This document shows, piece by piece, positions 1-10,738 of a stretch of DNA of 64,000 nucleotides. Under the pieces are notes generated by a model that searched no databases, had not been told where the DNA came from, and was given only the letters and a program-made list of their open reading frames with translations. This DNA is from Neofusicoccum parvum (lineage: Eukaryota > Ascomycota > Dothideomycetes > Botryosphaeriales > Botryosphaeriaceae). The translations under genes were made by a program, and so were the position numbers. Every line of letters begins with the position of its first letter. Position 1 is the stretch's first letter. The stretch covers positions 310,001-374,000 of the forward strand of contig CP087217.1 in assembly GCA_020912385.1 (NCBI GenBank). Direction: 5' to 3'.

Positions 1-106
1 GGGCGGGGAGACCTACGAATCCAAGCACGATGGATACGAGAACCCATGCAATGTCCCTTGCGGACAAGGCCCCCAAGAGAGAGGGTTGCTTCTCCATGCT
101 GTCCAT
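1..106 (-). CDS. N-terminus of an unidentified membrane protein (partial)
   Basis: From an ATG at 104-106, 35 codons stay open on the minus strand up to the window edge. The peptide starts MDSMEKQPSLLGALSARDIA and runs straight into a hydrophobic stretch (WVLVSIVLGFVGLP) that would suit a first transmembrane helix. There are too few residues to name a family. The start is the first ATG of the frame and a second in-frame Met follows at codon 4. The rest of the gene lies outside the window, so the frame could also be chance, although the hydrophobic run after a short polar leader favours a real gene. Confidence 0.4.
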   Translation of the reverse strand, partial: MDSMEKQPSLLGALSARDIAWVLVSIVLGFVGLPA

Positions 107-1368
107 GGTTGAGACGGCGGGCCTGGATTGAGACGGGGCTACGGGAAACCGTATCTTGACCGCCCTTTATACGACGTTGGCAGCTTCCGTCATGGATAGA
201 CATTTTCGCGGAAGGATTCACTCCCTGCATGTGTTGTTGCACTCTTTCAATAACGTGCTGGCGGTTAAAGTGCAATCCCCGTAACAGCCCCCACTTCCCA
301 AGCGCTAAGCAGAGACACAGAGAGCTCCTTGGAATCCCATTGGCTATGATTGAGCAGCATGACAGCGACTAGATGTGCCATGGACAAGTCAAGCCTGCGG
401 CGATAAGCATGACTAAAGCTGCAGACCCGCTGCGTTGGACAGCCATGAACCCATTGAGGAGTGATCATCGACCCCGCGACGAGCCAAATTGTCTGAAACA
501 AAGATGCCGGCTATGCTAAGTTTTATTCAGCAAGTCGATGTGAGTCTATTGTGAGCATGCCTGCAGTAAGACCACGAACAGGCCGTAGAGTTTGGGTGCT
601 GATCTCCTGTATCTTCGTATCTCTTCTCATCCAAACACTCCAACTCCTTTGGCCTCTCAAGACTCATCTTGCTCTTCTGCCTTGACTCCAGCGAATAAAT
701 CTTATGTCCACATGTAAAGCTGTCAAGAATATAAAAAGCTCCTTAGCCCGCGCTAGTAATCAGTGCGGCGTCGTACTTTTGCCAGTTCGACAAAAGCCGT
801 GGGGATAGATCGATTCCTCCTCAATACTGAACATACTTGCAATTGCTTGGTTTAAGCTCACATCATGACCTTGAAGAAACTTGCTGAAGTAATGAGATGA
901 GACATTATGGAGAATCATTCTATCGGAAGCAACATCCCCAAAGCGGAGTATCGACAGCTTACATCATCTCCCAAACAGCAGAGCGCAAAGGAAAACAATG
1001 TAACAATGTCGTCTGTAATCGACTCTCGAGTTAGCAATACGGTGCGGCTATCTGCAGGTATGTCTGGCCCCAATGGTAACAATATCAAAACACACTCAAC
1101 CCAATCAGGAAGAGGCGAGGGAAAAAACGCCAGAAATATGCAAGAACCTGGGAGACCCAAAAGAAAAAAAAAAAAGACGAAGAACGATGATGCAAAACGG
1201 GAAAAAAAGAGATACTCCCAGAGACTATGATGAAAACAACCACCCCCGCCAATCCACCGGCCATGCTTTCAAACAGAAAAGAACACTCTCAATGCATCAC
1301 GATATCCAAACACACGCGGCAAAGCAAAGCCCCCCCAAGAAAAAGACACCACCACCTCACTCACTCAC
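107..1368. other. Intergenic, no gene recognised
   Basis: This stretch separates the divergent-side start of the partial gene from the 3' end of the NIPA gene. Short frames here have no recognisable domain and mostly lack sensible start contexts. An A-rich purine tract lies around 1140-1215 and could belong to the 3' flank of the minus-strand NIPA gene. I see no RNA gene or repeat. Confidence 0.5.
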
Positions 1369-3985
1369 TCAATCACCCCTCCTCTCCCCCTCCCCCTCCT
1401 CCACCACCACCTCCTCCTCCTCCTCCTCCTCCGCAACCCCCTCCCCCCTACTCCTCACCTTCCTCAACAACGCCCCAAACGGATTACTCAAGCTCCTCGC
1501 CCTCCCACCGCTCCCCTCCCCCTCCCCCGTCGGCGTCTGCGCCTGCGCCTGCATCTGCGCGCCCACCCCCTCCGCAAAACTCCTACTCCTCCCCGCGCCA
1601 CCCTCCCCCTCACTCGCACTAACCCCCCTACTCCGCCTCCTCTGCGCCGACGCCACGAGCCCCGCATCCGCGACCGCGTCCCTCGGCCCGGCGACGCCGG
1701 TGCCGCCGCCGCCCAGCCAGCCGCCAAACGACCCGGCCGCTCCCTCCTTCGTGTTCCTGCGCGGCCGGCCGCCCGTCGGCGTGCCCGACAGGCTGCGCAT
1801 CTCGACGCCCTTGCGCAGGCTGTCGGCCACCACGGCGCTGAGCGAGCTGGACAGCGGCGACGTGAGCGGGCCCGGCACGAGCGAGATGGAGCCGCGCTTG
1901 AGGTGGGCCGACGGCGTGCGGTGCAGGCGGTTGCTGCTGCTGGCGCTGGTCGGCGTTGCGGGCTCGGTCTGGGAGGGCTGGAGGGGCGTCGGGGCTGGTT
2001 GGTGGGGTTTGCTGGGCGAGGGCGTGGTGAGGGATTTGCGGCGGAGCCCTGGGGCTGGGGGTGTGGAGGGGCGGTTGGTGGTGGTGGGTGCGACTGGAGA
2101 GGTGCCGCGGCGGGGAGCGTCGGGGCGATTCGCCGAGGCGCGTTGCTCCGAAGAAAGGGTTTCGGCTTCGGAGGGGAGGATGGGGGAGGAGGTGGTGGTG
2201 TGGAGGAGGGGCGGTTGGTTGCTGTTGTTGGTGAGGCTGGAGATGAGCGAGTCGGTGGCCCAGGGGTTGGCGGTTAAGGAGTCGTCGTCGTCGATGTCGA
2301 GGGCGGCGGGTGTGGTGGCCACTGTTACGGCCTGAGAGGGCGGTTCCGAGGTGAGAGTGATGTGAGGGGTGTTGAGACGGTGCATTGATGGTCTGCGATG
2401 ATGCGAGCCAGCGGATGCGTAAGGAGTAAGCGTGGACATGGTGGGAAGTTCGTTCATGAGCGCAGACTGCCGCCTCGAGGAGTCGTTGGAATATGTCGGG
2501 CCGTAATGGACCTCGTCATCCCCGTATTCCTCAGGTCCGAGATGAATGGCGTCTTCCTGCTCAGGTGCCCGCTCCTCTTCTTCCTCCTCTTCGTCATCGT
2601 CGTCCCGCGGACGTCCAGTCGTGATGATCCACACACCCAAGAAAGTCATGGCGCAGCCACCCACGAATTCACCCGCACCGCGGCCGTTCGTGCGCTCAAA
2701 GTCGCGGTACAGGATCGCTGATCCCAGAATGACGGAAAGAGTGAAAAGAACAAACTGCGTGGGAATGACCTGAGTAGCATCGAAACGCTGCAACGCACGG
2801 TTGAGGTATTTGATCTGCATCACGGCAGTAAATACCAGGATTATGACGAGAAGGTAGGTCACAGGGAAGGTCAGGGCGTGGAACAGGGTGTAGGAAAGCA
2901 TGGACGCCACGCCCTTGGTGGATAAGGCAGTGTAACCTCCTGGGAAGTGTGTTAGCAGGGGCACCCAAAGAGGAAATATCAGCAGCCATACCAAACAAAC
3001 CGACCAAGCCCAAATCGATGAAAATGCTCTTTCTGCCATACTTCGTGCTCGCCCACATCAGCCCGATTATCACGAGCGCCGTGACGCCGAAATACGTCTC
3101 AAACTCCCACGTCTTGATCAGCTCCCAAATCTCATGGGGCCCCAGCTTCGGGTTGTTGTCGTTCGCGCTCAGCACCACGGTGACGGCGCCGCCGATGGAG
3201 ATCAGCACGCCGAGCGCATCCCTCTTGCGGAAGGGCTCCTTGAGCATGATGGGGGCGATGATGCAGTTGGAGATGAGGGCCACGACGCCCAGCGGCGACA
3301 CGATGGACGCGGGCGCGAAGCCGTAGGCCAGGAAGTTGCCCGCCTCGCCGATGATCATCAGCACGATGCCGATCCACCAGTACGGGCTCTCCAGGTAGCT
3401 GGTCTGCTGCTGCCGCGGCTTCTTGCGCGGGCTGCGCAGCTCGCGCGCCTGCGCCTCCAGCGACGCCGCGTCCGACGACCCGTCGCCGCCGCCCCCGTGC
3501 TCCTCGGCGTTGGCGTCGAAGCTGCGCCGCCCCGGCGCGAGCAGCGGGTCCGACTCGCGCGGCTCGTCGCCGTCGTCGTCGTCGCCCTCAACGTCGTCGC
3601 TGCCGACCTTGAAGCCCAGGATCTTCCGCGCCTTCGCGTTCGCCTTGGCCATCTCCTCCGGGTTGTGGAGGGCGCCGTTTTTCCGGCGCTGGCGGCGCTC
3701 CTCGGCCTCGCGCGCCAGCCGCAGGTGGGCGTACTTTTGCGTGTTCAGCGCGAACGAGATGAGCACATTGCCCACGATTGCCGTGGTGATGCCGATGATG
3801 GACGACCAGTCGCCGTTCTGCGGGCTCCCCTCTCCGCCTCCTGCGTCCGTCGTGTTCGAGGCTGTCAGGGCGGCGCTCGGGTGGGCGTAGGGAGATGCCG
3901 TGGTCGCGGCGGCGGTGGCGGCGGCGAGGGCGGCGCTGGCGACGGCATTGTGCAGCGGCGCCTGCGCTGCGCTCGGGATGAACAT
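1369..3985 (-). CDS. NIPA-family magnesium transporter (DUF803)
   Basis: Predicted multi-pass membrane protein of the NIPA Mg2+ transporter family (PF05653). Exons on the minus strand are 3985-2992 and 2939-1369; the 52-bp intron (donor gtatgg, acceptor ttcccag) joins ...LVGLFG to GYTALSTKGV without loss of frame, giving 854 aa. Family-typical segments are SIIGITTAIVGNVLISFALN near the N-terminus, the stretch around YWWIGIVLMIIGEAGNFLAYGF, APIMLKEPFRKRD, and a last helix before ITTGRP. The part after about residue 520 is a long polar tail rich in Ser, Pro, Thr and acidic runs; it ends in a Glu/Val repeat and is unlikely to be folded. A charged, acidic insertion separates the first helix from the rest. 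The ATG at 3985 is followed by an Ala-rich leader. Substrate specificity is inferred from the family only. Confidence 0.9.
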
Positions 3986-4516
3986 GGCAGCGGGTGCTGC
4001 GCGCGGCGGGAGCGGCTGCTCTTACGGAGGCTGGTCTGTCGGGGCGGCGACGGGGAGCGGAGGGCGGGACTGGCGGTCGCGCGGCGGGCGCGGGGCGGTG
4101 GTGGGTGCGAAAGTGGCGGGTCCTCGTAGCAGACTCATCGGCCTACGTGGATGGGTCGCGGGTGGTGGATGCGGCCATGCTCGTCGCGGCGCTGGGTCGA
4201 GTGCGAATTGGGATGCGGGTTGCGCAAACGCGCCAAGGCAGCGGGAGCAGGTTAGGGTCTCACGGGTCTCACATGCACATGCACGCGAGACGATCGCCAC
4301 GGCATCATCGTGCATCCAATCATCTGCCCACTCCTTCGTGTCCCCGAGATTTGCTCCACCAGCGCCTGTGCATTCATCTACATGTCGCGGGTATCATTAG
4401 CACGCCAGCTATTCCTAGCAAGCGCTATATATTGCACACAATCACGTCCGAGCGCCGTTTCCCTGAATGCTCCCGATGCCGTTTCCCCCCATGTTTGCTT
4501 CCTGTTCCAGCGCCGT
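3986..4516. other. Intergenic between NIPA start and WDR70 stop
   Basis: Upstream region of the NIPA gene and 3' flank of WDR70, both on the minus strand. A TATA-like run (minus strand atatatagc, about 4424-4433) lies 440 bp before the NIPA ATG and could be its promoter with a long leader. Nothing else was recognised. Confidence 0.4.
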
Positions 4517-6235
4517 CTACCGCCTCGCCTTCTTCTTGTCTGGCCCGGCCTCGTCCTCCTCTTCGCTGAGGTCCGCGTAGATGGCCTTGGGCTGCGTCTC
4601 CTTCCAGGCGTTGGTGAAAAGGGGCTCCTTCTCGGCCTTCTCCGCATATTTGAGCAGCGCCTCGCGCGGATCCTCCTCGCGCATCGAGCTAAGCGGGATG
4701 TTCTTGCGGATGTGCTCTTCATCTGGCTGGCTCTTGGCGAACGGCGTCGTCTGTGGAATGTGGGGCCTACGCGGATCGCGCGGCCTGCCGGATGCCGTGA
4801 GCCCGACCGTCGGGTGGCGTGCCGCGAAGCTGGTAGCCGACTGCGTGCCAGGAGTCACGATGCTGTCTGCAGAAATCCCCTGCGACAGGTCCATCGTCAT
4901 GGTCGGGTCGTCGTCGATGTGCCGCTTCTTCGGCACCCTGCTCATCACCATCTTGGCTCCCTGCTGCGACATGTCGGGGTTGTACAGCACGTGCGTCTCA
5001 GCGTTGGCCGAGCCCGTGACGATCTGGTTCAGCTTCTCGTGCCACTGCACCACGATCAGCGGCGAGCCTGGCGTCACAGGAGTGACAAGTTCCGGCCGCA
5101 GGGTCGCTGGGTTCAGGATGTGGAGATGGCCGCTTTCCGAGCCGGTAATGATGTTCGCTCCCGTCGGCGAGAAGCGGATGTTGGTGGTGGGGAATTGGGA
5201 GGATGTTGAGGGGTGAGAGACGGTCGAGACGGGCTGCTTGAACTTCCGCGTGTCCCATAGCTTGATGGTGTCGTCGCCGCCCCGAGTTACCACCGTCCTT
5301 CCGTCCGGGCTGATGTCGAGGCCGCCGGTCCACGTCTCAGGGGTATGTGCGTCTCTGATCTCGCCCGCCGGACGGGAGTAGGGACCTTCGCCACTCCACA
5401 TGGCCAGGCTGCCGTCATAAGCCGCGGCAACAAGAAGATTGGGGCCTCCTTGCAGTGGCGAAGCCCAAGCCACGGCTGTCATGCGCGTGCGACCTCCCGA
5501 GCCTGCAGCCCTGGACTTGTGCACAATGACCTCCTTCTGCGAGCGCTTGTTGTTCACGTCCCATATGCGCAGGGTGCTGTCGGTGCCGGCAGTGACGCAG
5601 AGATCGGCATTGGTAGGATGCCAGCAGCCGGTCGTCACCTCCGACACATGGCCCTTGGTGTTGTGCATGTCCCGCAGGTACATATCCCCCTTGATGAACT
5701 CGGTAACAACCTCGCCATCCCTGCTGAATATCTTGGCCTGGGGTGTTGCGGTGACGACGAGCAGCTGGTTGGCGTAGTTGGGATTGAAGACGACCTGGTG
5801 GACGGGGTGGGACTCGACGTTGGTGGTCTGCTTGGTGGCGGTGGGATCGACGGACTTGAAGGCGCGGATGGTGGTCGGGGTCATGGACGAGAAGTCGTGG
5901 AACTTCAAGTTGCAGTCGTTGGAGCCGGTGATGAGGCGGTTGCCGGCGCGGTCGAGGGCAATGGCGCTGATGGCGCGGTCGTGGGTCTTGATGACCATCT
6001 CGTGCGAGGTGGGGAACTCGTCTTCGTCGTCGTCGTCATCGTCGCTGTCGGCATCGCTGTCCTTGTCGGAGTTGGAGTCGGAGTCGGCTTTGGCGGGCTT
6101 GCGCCTTGACTTGTCGATTTGCGCCTGGACGTTGGCGGCGAGCGTCTTCTTGCCGAACTCGCTGGCACCAAGGAAAGCCTTCAGCGCATCCTCGTCGACT
6201 CCGAGAGTGTCGATCTGCACGTCGTCGTCGGCCAT
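4517..6235 (-). CDS. WD40-repeat protein, WDR70 family
   Basis: Single-exon gene encoding 572 aa, starting MADDDVQIDTLG at the ATG at 6233-6235. An in-frame extension upstream exists, but it is low complexity and lacks the family pattern. After an acidic Asp/Ser region (about residues 60-85) comes the conserved FPTSHEMVIKTHDRAISAIA, then WD blades including GSNDCNLKFHDF, TAGTDSTLRIWDV, RGGDDTIKLWDTRKF and a blade ending in GSANAETHVLYNP. The C-terminal region carries the DPREALLKYAEKAEKEPLF segment typical of WDR70, followed by acidic and basic ends. WDR70 proteins are nuclear and in fission yeast and humans act with CUL4-DDB1 ligase in histone H2B ubiquitination at DNA breaks; that role is inferred here by family membership. 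The next gene upstream is divergent. Confidence 0.88.
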   Translation of the reverse strand: MADDDVQIDTLGVDEDALKAFLGASEFGKKTLAANVQAQIDKSRRKPAKADSDSNSDKDSDADSDDDDDDEDEFPTSHEMVIKTHDRAISAIALDRAGNRLITGSNDCNLKFHDFSSMTPTTIRAFKSVDPTATKQTTNVESHPVHQVVFNPNYANQLLVVTATPQAKIFSRDGEVVTEFIKGDMYLRDMHNTKGHVSEVTTGCWHPTNADLCVTAGTDSTLRIWDVNNKRSQKEVIVHKSRAAGSGGRTRMTAVAWASPLQGGPNLLVAAAYDGSLAMWSGEGPYSRPAGEIRDAHTPETWTGGLDISPDGRTVVTRGGDDTIKLWDTRKFKQPVSTVSHPSTSSQFPTTNIRFSPTGANIITGSESGHLHILNPATLRPELVTPVTPGSPLIVVQWHEKLNQIVTGSANAETHVLYNPDMSQQGAKMVMSRVPKKRHIDDDPTMTMDLSQGISADSIVTPGTQSATSFAARHPTVGLTASGRPRDPRRPHIPQTTPFAKSQPDEEHIRKNIPLSSMREEDPREALLKYAEKAEKEPLFTNAWKETQPKAIYADLSEEEDEAGPDKKKARR

Positions 6236-7302
6236 GTTGACGGCGCAGGTAGTGCAGGTGCGAGGAGGGGAGGCGGGGCGCGAGGCAGCCGTCCAAAAGT
6301 CAACACCAGAGCTCTGGCGCACTGACGTCGGCGATGTGGTCCGTGCGACAATCTCCGCGCCTGTCTTCGCCGACCGCCCGCACTTCTCGTCCGCCTCCAG
6401 CATTCCTTCGTCTCCTCCTGGCCCGTGCCATCTCTCTCCCAGTTTGCGCGTCTCCACGTTCCCACGCGTGGATGGCCACGAGGATTTGAACGTGGCTGTC
6501 CACGCATTGAAACGTTGCGCAATCCACCAACCTTCTTCGCACTTCGGTGTCACTCTTGATGATCAATCAGACGCCATTAGTCTATCCAAAACTCATTTCT
6601 GCAGCCAAGCGGACCCCGTCCAGCTTTTCAACGGTCCAAGAGGTGCACCCAAGATGACAAACGCAGCCACGGCTCGCGTTCGCGCGCCGCTTTTCTAGTC
6701 ATCGACATTTCTTCGCTAAGGAGCTCGAGCACCGCTGATATTGCATGGAGTGGCGCCGCAGAGCCAATGGATTGCTGAGGGCTGCTTACGGAGTTAACTC
6801 GTTTGTCAGCCAGACGCCAAGATTTGCCGCTTGCTAATCCCGCTGAGACACCGTCTTTTGTCCGCTCTAGTCCAGCTAACTCCATCGTCCTCACCTATCA
6901 GATTGCATGCCTGGCGCCATGCCGCCTGCTAGCCAATCTGTTGCTTTCGCTTTGATTCCCGATTTTTCTAATCGTGCATGCCAACTGCTTCACCGAACCG
7001 GCCCATCATTATCCCCGACTGCACTTGCTCGCGAAGATGGATTCGAAATACACGATGACGTGCTGGGCCCAAGGAGTCACTGCCGGCGCTTGCAGTCTTC
7101 TCGTCACAGAAAACGGAAGACGGTTCGATAGATAAAGAGTCTGACAACGTCCCGCCTCGTAGTCCATCAATCCAAGCCAACCCTTCACTGTTCTCTGCAA
7201 CCCACCACTCGAAGCCTGCAGAGACTTGTCACCCAATCCCAGCACGGCTGAATTTTACCCCTCATCACTACTGTGTTGGCTGGACAGCTCAGCAAACCCG
7301 CC
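6236..7302. other. Divergent intergenic region WDR70 / MFS pump
   Basis: About 1.07 kb between two divergent starts, so it should hold both promoters. I saw no clear TATA box or repeat. Open frames of 70-113 codons here overlap each other on both strands and look like chance. Confidence 0.4.
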
Positions 7303-9213
7303 ATGTCAGACCTGATCAGAGATGCCCCAATTGGGCAGATCATCCGCTACGTTACACGAAACCGGCTCCTCCAATACCCTGAGGAAAAGCCCGACTACAA
7401 GCTCCCCGCTGTCTACGCCCATCCAGACATCCTTCCGCTTGACATTCCCATTGAGGAGCAGTATGTGCCGGATATAGAGCCGGTTCGGGAAGAGGTCGAA
7501 CCGAGGGAGGAGAAGGAGTCCGAAGAAGAGAGTTTGGATTTGGAGACCACCAGGACCGCCGATACTTCACGTACTGGCCGCACTATCGACCTTGAGAAGA
7601 CAAGAACTGCCGAGACTGTCCGCACAGGCCGGATATCACTATACAAGTCAGCGACGGCAAATACTGCACGAACAGGCCTGGAGCGCGTTGGCACCCGCAC
7701 CGCACTGCAACAATCTGCCACCAGGGCAGACCTGGAGCAGCAGTTCACCAATGCAACTCTAGAGCGCGGTCCGACCATGCAAATCGCTCCCACGCACCTA
7801 GACGACGGAACAACACTTGTCGACTGGTACACGACCGATGATCCAGACAACCCGCAAAACTGGTCATCCAAGAAGAAGGGTTTCGTGGCCGCGCAGATCT
7901 ATTTCTACACGCTGGCTGTCTACATGGGATCTGCAATCTACGCTCCAAGCGAAGAAGGGGTTATGCACGAGTTTGGAGTCTCAATCAACGCTGCAGCCCT
8001 CGGCCTCTCCATGTACGTTCTCGCCTACGGCATCGGCCCACTCTTGTGGGCTCCGCTCAGCGAGGTTCCGTTCATTGGACGCAACCCTCCCTACATCCTT
8101 ACATTCGCAATCTTTGTCATCTTGCTTGTGCCTACTGCACTTGTCGACAATTTCCCCGGCCTCATCGTCCTCCGCTTCCTACTTGGCTTTTTCGGCAGCC
8201 CATGCCTGGCAACCGGCGGCGCCAGCCTGGGGGACTTGTACAGCATCATCAAACTCCCCTACGTGCTGAGCCTCTGGGCTCTGGCCGCCACGTGCGGACC
8301 TGCCCTCGGCCCCATCATCTCCGGCTTCAGCGTCGCCGCGGAGAACTGGCGCTGGTCCCAATGGGAGCTGCTCTGGCTGGCCGGGCCGGTGTGGATCGTG
8401 CTCTTCCTCTTCCTCCCGGAGACCTCGACCTCGACCATCCTCCTCCGCCGCGCCGAGCGCCTGCGCCGCCTCACCGGCAAACCGGCCTTCAAGTCGCAGA
8501 GCGAAATCGACCAAGCCAAGCTCTCCATCCGCGACGTCGCCGTCGAAGCCCTCTGGCGGCCCATCCAGCTCATCCTCCTCGACCCGGCCATCGCCTTCAC
8601 AGCCGTCTACACCGCCCTCATCTACGGCATCTTCTACTCCTTCTTCGAAGCCTTCCCGCAGGTCTACATCGGCATGTACGGCATGAACCTCGGGCAGATG
8701 GGGCTGACCTTCCTGTCGATCACGGCGGGCGTACTGCTCGCCATCGCCTCCTACTGGCTCTACATCTTCTTCTCGGTGGAGCCGTCGATCCGGGCGCACG
8801 GGCTGGGGTCGCCGGAGCGGCGGCTCATCCCCGCGCTGGCCGTGAGCGTCCTGTGCCCGGCGGGGCTGTTCGTCTTCGGCTGGACCAGCGACCCGCGCGT
8901 CCACTGGATCGCGTCCGTCGTCGGCGTCGGCATCTTCACCGTCGGCATCTTCCTCGTCCTGCAGTGCATCTTCCTCTACCTGCCCCTCGTCTACCCCCAG
9001 TACGCCGCCAGCCTGTTCGCCGGCAACGACTTCCTGCGCTCCACCCTCGCCGCCGGCGCCGTCCACTTCGCCCGCCCGCTCTTCGGGAATCTGGGCGTCG
9101 GGCCCGGCGTGAGTATTCTGGCGGCGTTTACGGTCGTGTGCTGCGTGGGCGTGTGGCTGCTGTTCTTCTACGGGGAGAAGTTGAGGGCGAGGAGCAGGTT
9201 CTCGGCGAAGTGA
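7303..9213 (+). CDS. MFS multidrug transporter, FLR1/CaMDR1-like (DHA1, drug:H+ antiporter)
   Basis: Intronless 636-aa transporter. I chose the ATG at 7303 (MSDLIRDAPIGQIIRYVTR) because this opening is the usual start of the FLR1/MDR1 group; an upstream in-frame Met adds only ten residues. A soluble N-terminal region of about 175 aa holds degenerate Thr-Arg repeats (TRTADTSRTGR, TRTAETVRTGR). The DDPDNPQNW box precedes the first of 12 expected helices. Motifs include the PLSEVPFIGRNPPYI segment characteristic of CaMDR1/FLR1 proteins, GGASLGDLY, and the antiporter motif C variant GPALGPIISG. Relatives export azoles, benomyl and other small toxicants across the plasma membrane; the actual substrate here is unknown. 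Third positions in the second half are strongly G/C. Confidence 0.88.
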   Translation: MSDLIRDAPIGQIIRYVTRNRLLQYPEEKPDYKLPAVYAHPDILPLDIPIEEQYVPDIEPVREEVEPREEKESEEESLDLETTRTADTSRTGRTIDLEKTRTAETVRTGRISLYKSATANTARTGLERVGTRTALQQSATRADLEQQFTNATLERGPTMQIAPTHLDDGTTLVDWYTTDDPDNPQNWSSKKKGFVAAQIYFYTLAVYMGSAIYAPSEEGVMHEFGVSINAAALGLSMYVLAYGIGPLLWAPLSEVPFIGRNPPYILTFAIFVILLVPTALVDNFPGLIVLRFLLGFFGSPCLATGGASLGDLYSIIKLPYVLSLWALAATCGPALGPIISGFSVAAENWRWSQWELLWLAGPVWIVLFLFLPETSTSTILLRRAERLRRLTGKPAFKSQSEIDQAKLSIRDVAVEALWRPIQLILLDPAIAFTAVYTALIYGIFYSFFEAFPQVYIGMYGMNLGQMGLTFLSITAGVLLAIASYWLYIFFSVEPSIRAHGLGSPERRLIPALAVSVLCPAGLFVFGWTSDPRVHWIASVVGVGIFTVGIFLVLQCIFLYLPLVYPQYAASLFAGNDFLRSTLAAGAVHFARPLFGNLGVGPGVSILAAFTVVCCVGVWLLFFYGEKLRARSRFSAK

Positions 9214-10019
9214 TGGGTCAGCGAACGTTGTATTTCAGCTGAGGGAATACGATAAATACGGTAATGATATCTCGGATGTGAACGATTTTATTTCTGCGAT
9301 GGAGTTGCGTAGATAAACGGGGTGAGCATAGGTGTTCTGGCTTTTGGATGCCTTTGGTTGTTGGGTTTCGGCCGCATGGTTGGCAGCGCTTTACCTTAAT
9401 ACCACACATGAGCTTATAGACCTATTTTTAATCCTCTGCTAAACTTTCTAATGGACTCTGATTGGCCGTCGCCAAAGACTGATGACGCGGTGTAAATTAT
9501 TTTCTTGCGTCACTTGATAGGAAGCAGTTTAATTTGGGCTGTAATTGCTATTTCAACTGTGCGATCAGGGCAGTTGGATATTCTATGAAATTCGAAGGGT
9601 ACTAAAAGGGAAGTACAAAAGAAACAGTTCTTCCGTTGTCGTCCGATACTTAGTGCATCCAGTGCAGCGGTACCGGAGCCTCCACTTTCTGGGCAAAGGA
9701 CATAATCTGCTGCTGATCCCGAAAGCAGCTACCTTGAGTAGATGAGTCGATGATTGCCAAATTTTGTTGCGGCCCTCGTTCCCTGCTCAATTTGAATGAT
9801 CCTCGGCCCCCAACATATCGCTCGAGCTGCGGTCCTTCCTGACTGAAATTACTCGTCGCAATTCTCCCGGCACTTTCTCTCAACCCCACATCCAGCCTCC
9901 CATTTCTCCTCCTCACTGACGAGCCTCGCCCACTCTTTCTTCGCCAGATATCAACTACTCATCCAATCCACACTAATCGACACCCCGTTTCCCGCTTTCA
10001 CCCGCCCCCGGTCTGTCTC
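9214..10019. other. Intergenic, convergent 3' flanks
   Basis: Lies between the 3' ends of the plus-strand MFS gene and the minus-strand hypothetical gene. It is more AT-rich than the genes and probably holds both 3' ends. No gene, RNA or repeat was recognised. Confidence 0.45.
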
Positions 10020-10703
10020 TCAATCATACCCAATCCACACTCTGGTCCCAACGCCTGCACTCCTCTCCTCCACACTCCCATGCTTCACCCTTTTGATCCC
10101 AAGCACACTCTTCCTCTCCTTCAACCCGCCCTGCCTCCCCTCCCCAACATCAAACCCGATCCTCTTCCCGCCCGCCGCCGCGGCGCCCGCCACCTCCCCC
10201 TTCGCCCTCTCACTCTCCCTCTTCACATTCCTCTCCAACACCCCATCAAACAACCAGCTCTCCTCCACCACCGGCCCCAAATCCTCCTCCTCCTCCTCTT
10301 CTTCTTCCTCCCCTCCCTCCTCCACAAAATCCCCCTCATCCACAAACCCCCCCTCATCAACCCACTCCCCCTCCCCCCGGTCCTCCCCCCCACCCAACCC
10401 CAACACCACCCCCGCCTTCCCCCTCACGCCCCCCGCCTGCCTCCCCACCGTCGGCAACGTGTCGCTCTCATCCCCGAACCCCCCGACCTCCGCGACACCA
10501 AAATAATCGTCATCAGCGTACCCCGAGTCATTCCGCTTGTGCCCACCGCCAACGATGTTCTGTTGCGCGAAGCTGGCGACCGAGCTGCGGACGGAGGCGG
10601 GCAGCGGGTCGGCGTTGGCGGCGGCCTGGCCGAAGGAGAAGTCGGAGGCGGCGGTGGGGGGGCGGGAGGGGGGGAGCGGGGAGGAGGAGGGGGTTGGCGG
10701 CAT
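10020..10703 (-). CDS. Hypothetical acidic, low-complexity protein
   Basis: A 227-aa reading frame from the ATG at 10701-10703. It opens MPPTPSSSPLPPSRPPTAAS, followed by SDFSFGQAAANADPLPAS and an HKRNDSGYADDDYFG segment that looks like ordinary protein rather than chance translation. The middle is acidic with a poly-Glu run, and the end is basic and Gly-rich. No domain, signal peptide or membrane segment is visible and I do not recognise the family. The codon pattern in the first 80 residues supports coding; the C-terminal half is low complexity and the gene could be shorter or contain an intron. A 32-bp tandem repeat lies just upstream in the presumed leader or promoter. Confidence 0.5.
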   Translation of the reverse strand: MPPTPSSSPLPPSRPPTAASDFSFGQAAANADPLPASVRSSVASFAQQNIVGGGHKRNDSGYADDDYFGVAEVGGFGDESDTLPTVGRQAGGVRGKAGVVLGLGGGEDRGEGEWVDEGGFVDEGDFVEEGGEEEEEEEEEDLGPVVEESWLFDGVLERNVKRESERAKGEVAGAAAAGGKRIGFDVGEGRQGGLKERKSVLGIKRVKHGSVEERSAGVGTRVWIGYD

Positions 10704-10738
10704 GGTTGGGTGGTTGGTTGGATGGTCGTGGTGGTGAG

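Noticed and set aside
1073..2335. 420-codon plus-strand frame
   Set aside because: Antisense to the low-complexity tail of NIPA. Its Pro/Ser/Leu composition is a by-product of that tail.
3134..4129. Long plus-strand frame opposite the NIPA gene
   Set aside because: It is Arg/Val/Ala-rich and mirrors the GC-rich codons of the NIPA exon; the minus-strand frame has clear family motifs.
8046..9242. 398-codon alternative plus-strand frame
   Set aside because: Shifted frame inside the MFS gene, His/Arg/Pro-rich with no hydrophobic helices.
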